In this document: positions 57,992 through 64,000 of the stretch, in pieces | Layout of the letters: each line of letters opens with the position of its first letter | How positions within the stretch are numbered: position 1 is the first letter of the stretch | Assembly (NCBI RefSeq): GCF_904848165.1 | Contig: NZ_LR884459.1 | Location: forward strand, 682,001-746,000 | Reading direction: 5' to 3' | From: Psychrobacter arenosus | Lineage (GTDB): Bacteria > Pseudomonadota > Gammaproteobacteria > Pseudomonadales > Moraxellaceae | DNA: 64,000 nucleotides | The notes under the pieces: model-generated | Databases searched by the model: none | Seen by the model: the letters and a program-made list of their open reading frames with translations, nothing else | Told to the model about the DNA's origin: nothing | Program-made: the position numbers and the translations under genes

Positions 57992-58055
57992 CTCTATAAG
58001 TTAAGGAAATAAAATTTATTGATTTGAACTAATGCTTTAGAGTAAGGAAATGATT

Positions 58056-59288
58056 ATGCAACCAACCAATCATAATATAATGCAAAGCGGAGGTGTGCCT
58101 ATCCGCCTGTGGACCGACGGAGTGCCTGTCGAAGAGCAAGCCCGCGAGCAATTAATTAAGACCTCGCAAATGCCTTTTATTTATAAATGGATGGCGGTGA
58201 TGCCAGACGTGCATCTCGGTATGGGCGCCACTATCGGTAGCGTAATCCCTACCAAAGAGGCGATTATCCCTGCAGCGGTTGGCGTGGATATCGGCTGCGG
58301 TATGATGGCAGTACAAACCACGCTAACTGCTAATGATTTGCCGGATAACCTGCGCGGTCTGCGTATTGAGTTAGAGAAAGCTATTCCGCATGGTCGTAGT
58401 GCCACCCGTGGTCGCGGATCGAACCGTGATGTGGGCGCTTGGTCCAACCCGGATGGGACGGTTAAGGCAGGTTGGACAACTTTGGTCGATGACTTCAACT
58501 ACCTGTGCCAAAAGCACCCCAAGTTGAAGAACACTAATAATCTAAACCATCTCGGTACTTTGGGAACGGGCAACCACTTCGTCGAAGTCTGCCTAGATGA
58601 GACCAACCAAGTTTGGATTATGCTGCATTCCGGCTCGCGTGGTGTGGGTAACGCTATCGGTCGCTACTTTATCGAGCTAGCTCGTGAAGATATGCGCAAA
58701 TGGTTTATTAACTTGCCCGATAAAGACCTCGCCTACTTCGCTGAAGGTACAGAGCACTTTGATGACTACTGGTTTGCCGTGGGCTGGGCGCAGCGCTTTG
58801 CCTTTAAAAACCGCGAAATTATGATGGAAAACGCGATTAAGGCTTTACGCGAAGTGATTGCTAAACCGTTTGAAGCACGAGTCAAAGCGGTGAACTGCCA
58901 CCATAATTATGTGGAAAAAGAAGAGCATTACGGTGAAGAGGTTTTTATCACCCGTAAAGGTGCCGTCCGTGCTCGCGTTGGCGAATACGGGATTATCCCT
59001 GGTTCAATGGGGGCGAAATCCTTTATCGTAAAAGGTAAAGGGAATGAGGAGTCATTTTGCTCCTGCTCGCACGGTGCCGGTCGCGTGATGTCCCGTACTG
59101 AAGCAAAAAAGCAATTCACGATTGCCGATCAAATTACCCAAACCGAAGGTGTAGAATGTCGTAAAGACGCTGCGGTAGTTGATGAGATTCCGGCAGCCTA
59201 TAAGGACATTGATGCGGTGATGCATGCCCAACGTGATTTGGTGGAAGTGGTGCATACGCTCAAGCAAGTCGTGTGTGTAAAAGGCTAA
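58056..59288 (+). CDS. rtcB: RNA-splicing ligase RtcB
   Basis: RtcB joins RNA ends with 3'-phosphate or 2',3'-cyclic phosphate to 5'-OH ends, using GTP and Mn2+. The 410 residues include PAAVGVDIGCGMMAV, with the metal-binding Asp and Cys, GTLGTGNHFVEV, LHSGSRGVGN, and CSCSHGAGRVMSRTEA, which carries the guanylylated His. The ATG at 58056 has AAGGA seven bases upstream; the ATG at 58050 is too close. A sigma-54 promoter precedes it. The next gene begins four bases after its stop. Confidence 0.97.
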   Translation: MQPTNHNIMQSGGVPIRLWTDGVPVEEQAREQLIKTSQMPFIYKWMAVMPDVHLGMGATIGSVIPTKEAIIPAAVGVDIGCGMMAVQTTLTANDLPDNLRGLRIELEKAIPHGRSATRGRGSNRDVGAWSNPDGTVKAGWTTLVDDFNYLCQKHPKLKNTNNLNHLGTLGTGNHFVEVCLDETNQVWIMLHSGSRGVGNAIGRYFIELAREDMRKWFINLPDKDLAYFAEGTEHFDDYWFAVGWAQRFAFKNREIMMENAIKALREVIAKPFEARVKAVNCHHNYVEKEEHYGEEVFITRKGAVRARVGEYGIIPGSMGAKSFIVKGKGNEESFCSCSHGAGRVMSRTEAKKQFTIADQITQTEGVECRKDAAVVDEIPAAYKDIDAVMHAQRDLVEVVHTLKQVVCVKG

Positions 59289-59292
59289 AATA

Positions 59293-59880
59293 ATGACAAA
59301 AATAATAAATTTATTGGATTTTATAATACAAATCCATTTGGAGAAAAAGACTACTATTTGGCATGAGTTTCCTTTTGATGCCGGTAAAAAAAGCACAGTG
59401 GTGACTTTTTATCAAGGGCTGTATAAACAGGTGAAACGTCGCACCAAAGCTTTGTGTTATGTAGAACCGGACAGCTACGGTTCAGGCTATGCGTCTTTTT
59501 ACGATGCTTGGTTCTATAAAAAGACGCCTGACTTTGATAATAAGTTTGCTGCTGATATTGAGAGCTACGAAGGGCTGGTCGTACTTGTACATAAACACCT
59601 GCCCTACTACGTATTTATGCAGGGTACAAAGTCATGGAAAGCGGCTGATCCTGCCAGCCGTAGTAGCTATCTTCCTAGTCGCAAATTGGTAGATAACTTG
59701 ACCAATAGCGCAGTAGTAGAACTGGCTAGTGAGGTCGAAAAAATATTGTCATCAAAGGGGTTAGTCCGTCTTAAACAAAAGACATTAGACACCCGATTAG
59801 ACATACAGATAGATATCCCCACAGAATTGATGGATGGTTACCTGTCTTATTTTGATGGTTTATTTTATTGGGAGGATTGA
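59293..59880 (+). CDS. Unknown protein coupled to rtcB
   Basis: A 195-residue soluble protein with no recognised family. It starts MTKIINLLDFIIQIHLEKKT and has an aromatic-rich middle (YGSGYASFYDAWFYKKTPDF). The C-terminus, MDGYLSYFDGLFYWED, is acidic and aromatic. It starts four bases after the rtcB stop with the ribosome site AAGG inside the rtcB end, so translation is probably coupled. A part in RNA repair is suggested only by this position. Confidence 0.7.
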   Translation: MTKIINLLDFIIQIHLEKKTTIWHEFPFDAGKKSTVVTFYQGLYKQVKRRTKALCYVEPDSYGSGYASFYDAWFYKKTPDFDNKFAADIESYEGLVVLVHKHLPYYVFMQGTKSWKAADPASRSSYLPSRKLVDNLTNSAVVELASEVEKILSSKGLVRLKQKTLDTRLDIQIDIPTELMDGYLSYFDGLFYWED

Positions 59881-59921
59881 GGGTGTTTGGTAGGTATTGA
59901 GAGTTGAAACCGCATCCGCCA

Positions 59922-60329
59922 TTATTGGGGAATTAAAACAGGCGTGTACGAATATAGCGCGCTCGCTTTTTTGTAGAGCTTTTTATCAAAAGTATAAAAG
60001 CTATCACAATGTTTGGATTGCACTAAATGTAGGGCGTCAGCAAAGTCCATTCCTTGCATATAAAGATTTAGGGCAATTAAAACCTGATTATCGCTTTCAA
60101 CGGTGACACGAGACAGTGAGCAGAGCTTAGTTACGACTTGACAGATTTGAGCTTGGGTAAGCTTATAACCTTTGTCCATTACCCAAAAAAACTCAAGTAC
60201 TACGGTTACAGGGACGTAACAGGCGTTCAACAGTACCTGATGCGCGATTTTCTGTTGCTTAATCGATTCTTTATCTTGAGAATCCTCAATAAAAAAGCGT
60301 GCCAAAATATTGGTATCTAAAGCAATCAT
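59922..60329 (-). CDS. PIN-domain toxin (VapC-like)
   Basis: A 135-residue PIN-domain ribonuclease. The acidic residues are in place: Asp 5 in IALDTNILARFF, Glu near 47 in TVVLEFFWV, Asp near 95-98 in MDFADALHL and Asp near 114 in FYTFDKKL. It lies three bases after an AbrB-type antitoxin gene, forming a type II toxin-antitoxin pair on the strand opposite to the rtc genes. VapC-type enzymes usually cut tRNA or rRNA; the target here is unknown. Confidence 0.85.
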   Translation of the reverse strand: MIALDTNILARFFIEDSQDKESIKQQKIAHQVLLNACYVPVTVVLEFFWVMDKGYKLTQAQICQVVTKLCSLSRVTVESDNQVLIALNLYMQGMDFADALHLVQSKHCDSFYTFDKKLYKKASALYSYTPVLIPQ

Positions 60330-60332
60330 AGA

Positions 60333-60611
60333 TTAATTCTCATCCAATAGCGTGATATGGTCGCCGACATTAAAATCCATAAGATCAAACCCTTTAGGTG
60401 CTTTAGCTTTTATCATGCCACAGGCTTCATCAAGCTCCTTGTAATATAAAGCGGCGTCAGCTTCAGGTTGTGCTTTATCTTTAGACTTAAGAATGACATT
60501 CTCGTCAGTACTCATAACTTCAAGCTCGCTACCAGCGTGCCAACCCATGAGCTGCAGTAGATGGTTTGGCAAACATATAGTACCGTCTTTGGAAACCGTA
60601 ATCGTGGTCAT
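60333..60611 (-). CDS. AbrB/MazE-fold antitoxin (VapB-like)
   Basis: A 92-residue protein. The N-terminus, MTTITVSKDGTICLPNHLLQ, then GWHAGSELEVMST, is a SpoVT/AbrB swapped-hairpin DNA-binding domain. The C-terminal part should wrap the toxin. The ATG at 60611 is chosen because AGGAG sits six bases upstream; longer in-frame starts up to 60698 add unlike sequence. It precedes the PIN toxin. Confidence 0.83.
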   Translation of the reverse strand: MTTITVSKDGTICLPNHLLQLMGWHAGSELEVMSTDENVILKSKDKAQPEADAALYYKELDEACGMIKAKAPKGFDLMDFNVGDHITLLDEN

Positions 60612-60725
60612 TAGGCTCTCCTGAAAGTAGATGTCTTTTGATGTTAGCATAAATTTATTAATACTAGAGTTTAAATCCGCTACAAAAACCTGTAACAAAT
60701 TTGACTAAAACAATAGAGAACTAAA

Positions 60726-61184
60726 ATGAAACTAGCAGAAGCCCTACTAATCCGCAGCGACATGCAAAAAAAGCTCGCTCAGCTAAAAGCGCGTATTAAA
60801 AATAATGTTAAAGTACAAGAAGGCGATACGCCAAGCGAAGACCCTAACGAGCTATTGCTGCAAGCCAGCCAAATTATCACTGAGCTAAACTCTTTAATTG
60901 AGCAGATTCACCGCACCAACGCCATCGCTAAGACGGATAAAGGTCAGTCGATGCTCACCTTATTGGTGGATCGCGATACCTTGGAGATGCGGCATAAGCT
61001 ATTGCTTGAGGCTATCGAAGCGGCTCATGGTGAGGTAGACCGTTATAGCCCCCGTGAGATAAGGTGGAATGTGATGGTGTCAATCTCTGGCCTGCAAAAG
61101 CAAGCGGATGATATTGCGATGAAACTTCGGCAGATTAACTTGGTTATCCAGTCGAATAACTGGCAGATTGAGTTGGTGGACTAG
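60726..61184 (+). CDS. DIP1984-family protein
   Basis: A 152-residue, mostly helical protein of the DIP1984 family (sometimes annotated septicolysin). It opens MKLAEALLIRSDMQKKLAQL and contains ARIKNNVKVQEGDTPSEDPNELL and DRDTLEMRHKLLLEAIEAA. Heptad-like leucines suggest coiled coil. The function is not established. It lies between the toxin-antitoxin pair and the AAA ATPase, on the strand of rtcB and rtcA. Confidence 0.8.
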   Translation: MKLAEALLIRSDMQKKLAQLKARIKNNVKVQEGDTPSEDPNELLLQASQIITELNSLIEQIHRTNAIAKTDKGQSMLTLLVDRDTLEMRHKLLLEAIEAAHGEVDRYSPREIRWNVMVSISGLQKQADDIAMKLRQINLVIQSNNWQIELVD

Positions 61185-61440
61185 AGCGTTAACACCGAAT
61201 TTTAAGAATTTTCCCATCGGCTAATCTAAGTCGAGGGAATACCAGTTTGGAACCGACTGGGCGAGTGTCAGACCCCTTACTAAGCCAAGCAGGGGGTTGA
61301 AAATATACTGCTAGGCTCGGCTACACGTCGTGGGCAGGCGTACCTTTTACACTTAATGCCCCGAACTAGTCACTAGTCATAAGTTACACCTTAGACCTTA
61401 CTACCAGGCACTGACGGTCGGTTTCAATATTTTTTACTTA
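61185..61440. other. Structured-looking non-coding stretch in the rtc region
   Basis: No gene is visible on either strand. Several short stems can form: CCAGT/ACTGG (61242-61260), CCCCT/AGGGG (61273-61295) and GGGCA/TGCCC (61332-61361). ACTAGT occurs twice at 61365-61377. Base composition is more balanced than usual for an intergenic region here. It could be a structured RNA or a relic of a mobile element. No match to a known family is recognised. Confidence 0.35.
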
Positions 61441-61514
61441 GGGCACCTCTGGAAATCCTCCCCCGCCCTCCTTTATAAAGGAGGGTGTAACTGCAGAATG
61501 CTGTTTAAAGCATT

Positions 61515-61562
61515 TCTCTTGCAAGCCGAAAATTCGCATGCAATTTTTTAACGGCTCTCAGG
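61515..61562. repeat. 48-base dispersed repeat, copy 2
   Basis: It aligns without gaps to 25419-25466, sharing TCTCTTGC, AAAATT, TGCAATTTTTTAACGG and TCTCAGG. It lies between two CCCTCC-type palindromes. Confidence 0.6.
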
Positions 61563-61781
61563 TTTTATTTAAATCCTCTCCTGCTCTCCTTTATAACAGG
61601 AGGGTGTGACTGCAAAATCCTCCCTAACCCTCCTTTAGAAAAGGAGGGAACATTCTTGCGAAATTTCATCTGTAATAGTTAAACCGTAGTCTTGGTTAGC
61701 CCTGATTACAAGCTATATTGAATGTATAGTTTTCCGTAGGCTGTGGCTTTAGCCCAGCATATTTGGATAATGATATTTGAT

Positions 61782-61844
61782 GTAGGGTGCGGCTCCCGCA
61801 CCAATCAACATTCCGATTTAAATGGTGCGTGGGACGCACCCTAC
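61782..61844. repeat. GTAGGGTGCG palindromic element
   Basis: GTAGGGTGCGGCTCCCGCAC (left arm from 61782) and GTGCGTGGGACGCACCCTAC (right arm to 61844) are inverted copies with few mismatches around about 20 bases. A half copy occurs at about 25325-25351. It resembles REP/MITE-type palindromes and encodes no protein. Confidence 0.7.
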
Positions 61845-61985
61845 AAAAGCTTACCCCATTACCAAAATTAAATAGGCACACGTAAATACAAGCCCATATA
61901 TAATTCAACTAAAAATGTAGCGAATTTTAAGAGTATGATAGATAATTTTTAAGCACCAATTTTTGCTCAACCACGGACCGTATTT

Positions 61986-63134
61986 ATGAAAATATTGCAA
62001 TCTCGATTTTTTAAAGCCCGCAGACTGCTGACACTGACCAGTGACTCCCCATGTTTGGTGACCGCACAGGAGGATGAGCGTCAGTATTTGAGTAAGTACA
62101 ACCCGTTTGAGTCTCTGCTCGATGATATCCTGCCGGGCGTCTATACGGGCAATGCTAGCCTAGTAATCCCAGTCGATTTACTCGAAGAGTTTGAGCGCTG
62201 CACAGACTTTTATACCGTCAACTATGATATGAAGCTGAACCAGTGCTATGACGGTGAGCTGTGCTATTTTCACCCTGAGCTTGAAGTATTTATCTTAGCA
62301 AACATGGACTTATCCAACGAATACGATGAGCGCATCAAGCAAGACGGCATGCTGAAGATTAGCAACGTGTATTACGAATCGATTAATCCGCAAGCGCCCG
62401 CCAATATGAATACGCTATTTGACCGTTATTTGCAGAAATATGAGTCGGATGACGCCAAGGTATCAATTCTACTAAAAGAGACCCACGGTCTGGTATTTAA
62501 GACCCATCGTATCAAGCCGTATTCGCTAAAGCTAAATTTGATGTATAACGAAGATTTTGCCCCAGTTCATGAGCATATCAAGAATAAACTGGCCAATGAT
62601 AATAAAGGCGTAGTGCTGCTGCATGGTATCGCCGGCTCGGGTAAGACCAACTACATCAAATGGTTAACCAGTCAAGTGCCCAACAAACAGTTTATCTTTG
62701 TGCCGACCAATATGATCAGTTATCTGACCGACCCTGAGTTTATGTCGATGCTGATTGATAATAAGAACTCAATCTTAGTGCTTGAGGATTGCGAAAACTA
62801 TATCGCTGAACGTACTGCAGATGATGTGAATACCGATGTGGTCTCGTCAATTTTGAACATTGCCGATGGCATGCTCTCCGACATTTTAGAATGCCAGTTT
62901 ATCTGTACCTTTAACTCGGACATCTCCAAAGTAGATGAGGCGCTGCTGCGTAAAGGTCGCTTAATCGCTGAGTATAAATTTGGCTTGCTCGCTACCGAGA
63001 GAGCCAATGCTTATCTGGCCTCCATCGATAGTGAGCTGCGTGTAGAAGTGCCGATGTCGCTAGCCGAGCTGACCAATATCGAAGAAATGAGCTATAAAGA
63101 AGTGGTGAAAGAAATGAAGATTGGCTTTCTTTAA
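61986..63134 (+). CDS. AAA-type ATPase of unknown role in the rtc region
   Basis: A 382-residue protein. The N-terminal 200 residues are unfamiliar. The ATPase core has Walker A HGIAGSGKTNYI at about 213-224, Walker B NSILVLEDCENYI at about 259-271, a sensor-1-like QFICTFNSDIS and an arginine-containing LRKGRLIAEYKF. This fits a classical AAA-like remodelling ATPase. It lies just before rtcA, and a copy of an inverted-repeat element separates them. A link to RNA repair is suggested by position only. Confidence 0.75.
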   Translation: MKILQSRFFKARRLLTLTSDSPCLVTAQEDERQYLSKYNPFESLLDDILPGVYTGNASLVIPVDLLEEFERCTDFYTVNYDMKLNQCYDGELCYFHPELEVFILANMDLSNEYDERIKQDGMLKISNVYYESINPQAPANMNTLFDRYLQKYESDDAKVSILLKETHGLVFKTHRIKPYSLKLNLMYNEDFAPVHEHIKNKLANDNKGVVLLHGIAGSGKTNYIKWLTSQVPNKQFIFVPTNMISYLTDPEFMSMLIDNKNSILVLEDCENYIAERTADDVNTDVVSSILNIADGMLSDILECQFICTFNSDISKVDEALLRKGRLIAEYKFGLLATERANAYLASIDSELRVEVPMSLAELTNIEEMSYKEVVKEMKIGFL

Positions 63135-63157
63135 GGTCTGAAAATCCTGTAAACGGA

Positions 63158-63243
63158 AACCCCCTCCATACCTCCCCCTAGTTAGATGGGGAGGCAAAAG
63201 CTCTGTAGCCCTCCCTTGGTCAGAGGAAGATTTGGGTGGGGTT
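63158..63243. repeat. MITE-like inverted-repeat element, copy C
   Basis: The left end AACCCCCTCCATACCTCCCC and the right end GGAAGATTTGGGTGGGGTT match the ends of copies A and B, but inverted in orientation. It fills most of the gap between the ATPase gene and rtcA. Confidence 0.55.
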
Positions 63244-63283
63244 AAAGCAATTATTAAGAGCAACAGCGAAATAGGCAGTAGAA

Positions 63284-64000
63284 ATGTCAGTAGTAAAGAA
63301 AGACCAAGTCTTAAAAATAGACGGCAGTACTGGCGAAGGTGGTGGACAAATTATCCGTACCGCCCTAGCCTTGTCTATGCTGACCGGCACGCCTATTGAG
63401 ATTAGTAATATCCGTGCTGGCCGCTCTAAACCCGGCTTAATGCGCCAGCATTTGATGTGTGTGCAGGCATCACAACAGATATCTAATGCTAAAGTTTCGG
63501 GTGCACACTTGGGCAGTACAGCGTTTAGTTTTGCACCTAACGACATTACCTCGGGCGATTATACTTTTGATATCGGTTCAGCTGGGAGTACCAGTTTAGT
63601 GCTACAGACCGTTCTGCCTGCTCTACTCTTTGCCAATACTACGACAGCGACCTTAAATGACCCTACAGCTGCCACCGTGACGATTAAAGGCGGTACGCAT
63701 AATCCTTTAGCTCCCACTACAGACTTTTTGCAGCTGGCTTTTATTCCTGCTATTGCCAAACTGGGCATGCAGGTGGCTATCGAGTTAGGGCAGACTGGCT
63801 TTGCGCCATTGGGTGGGGGTGAGATTATTGCTACGATGCAACCCTTTGTCCGTCGCGCTGGTACAGCCCCTTTTAACCTGAGCGAACGCGGTGACTTAGT
63901 CGCTATAAAACTCGTAGCAAGCAATTTGAACCTCGATTATGATATTTGCAAACGTGAATTGAGCAGCGCTACCGCCTGTTTACTTGAGTCAGGTATCAAT
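63284..64000 (+). CDS. rtcA: RNA 3'-terminal phosphate cyclase (partial)
   Basis: RtcA converts RNA 3'-phosphates to 2',3'-cyclic phosphates with ATP, preparing ends for RtcB. The visible 239 residues run off the window. The family opening is clear: LKIDGSTGEGGGQIIRTALA, then ISNIRAGRSKPGLMRQHL, and later APLGGGEI. The ATG at 63284 is used; the ribosome site is weak (AGG about eight bases upstream). It may be co-transcribed with the AAA ATPase gene. Confidence 0.93.
   Translation, partial: MSVVKKDQVLKIDGSTGEGGGQIIRTALALSMLTGTPIEISNIRAGRSKPGLMRQHLMCVQASQQISNAKVSGAHLGSTAFSFAPNDITSGDYTFDIGSAGSTSLVLQTVLPALLFANTTTATLNDPTAATVTIKGGTHNPLAPTTDFLQLAFIPAIAKLGMQVAIELGQTGFAPLGGGEIIATMQPFVRRAGTAPFNLSERGDLVAIKLVASNLNLDYDICKRELSSATACLLESGIN

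Larger units (their letters stand above)
61441..61985. repeat. Repeat cluster upstream of the AAA ATPase
   Basis: This stretch holds a perfect 20-base palindrome, CCCTCCTTTATAAAGGAGGG (61466-61485), two degenerate relatives near 61583-61604 and 61629-61649, the second copy of the 48-base repeat (61515-61562) and the GTAGGGTGCG palindrome element (61782-61844). No gene is supported. Confidence 0.6.

Noticed and set aside
61185..61440. A tRNA or a definite Y RNA gene
   Set aside because: No cloverleaf with a proper T-loop and acceptor stem could be drawn, and no Ro60 gene is present. Kept only as a structured-looking region.
61696..61908. 70-codon minus-strand frame in the repeat cluster
   Set aside because: It consists largely of the GTAGGGTGCG palindrome element and has no protein-like features.

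Overview
The window looks like chromosomal DNA of a Psychrobacter-like member of the Moraxellaceae (Gammaproteobacteria). This rests on gene content and protein character only, because no rRNA or database search was available. Evidence includes a HutC-controlled histidine cluster, a carA/carB pair on one strand, prfB with its +1 frameshift, greA, an RtcR/RtcB/RtcA RNA-repair set, and several short secreted proteins of no recognised family.

Layout. 1-9.6 kb: histidine utilisation. hutC lies behind a DUF2058 gene on the minus strand, and hutU, a YjiH-type membrane protein, hutH, hutG and hutI run on the plus strand, with a perfect 18-bp HutC-type palindrome in front of hutU. 9.8-14.1 kb: a ParD-like gene overlapping a methionine aminopeptidase, a small secreted protein, and an APC permease coupled to a formamidase-family gene that could consume the formamide released by HutG. 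14.2-16.8 kb: cobT-cobS-cobC. 16.9-21.7 kb: four related small secreted proteins interspersed with an SSB-like gene, an unknown gene and a MaoC-like hydratase. 21.9-34.3 kb: DJ-1/PfpI protein, lipoprotein, prfB, HAD phosphatase, gamma-carbonic-anhydrase-like protein, carA, carB, greA. 34.7-45.4 kb: secreted and membrane proteins, a BASS-type transporter, a radical-SAM protein with its DUF4130-type partner, a glycosyltransferase and a DUF4236 protein. 45.9-48 kb: a candidate GGA-rich Rsm/Csr-type small RNA, then rtcR. 48.2-57.8 kb: two catabolic cassettes, each divergent from an IclR regulator: an aminotransferase/semialdehyde dehydrogenase/permease set, and glutaryl-CoA dehydrogenase plus a CoA transferase. 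58-64 kb: rtcB behind a sigma-54 promoter, an unknown gene coupled to it, a PIN/AbrB toxin-antitoxin pair on the other strand, a DIP1984-type gene, a repeat-rich non-coding stretch, an unknown AAA ATPase, and rtcA running off the window end.

How the genes fit together. The hut enzymes take histidine to glutamate plus formamide. The gab-like and gcdH cassettes together could form a 5-aminovalerate/glutarate route. RtcR, a sigma-54 activator, sits about 10 kb from the rtcB promoter it probably controls. The most interesting unannotated element is the candidate small RNA at 45884-46040 (minus). It has a near-consensus GacA box, five GGA motifs with one displayed in a hairpin loop, and a strong terminator. 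The second is the unusual gene set around rtcB and rtcA.
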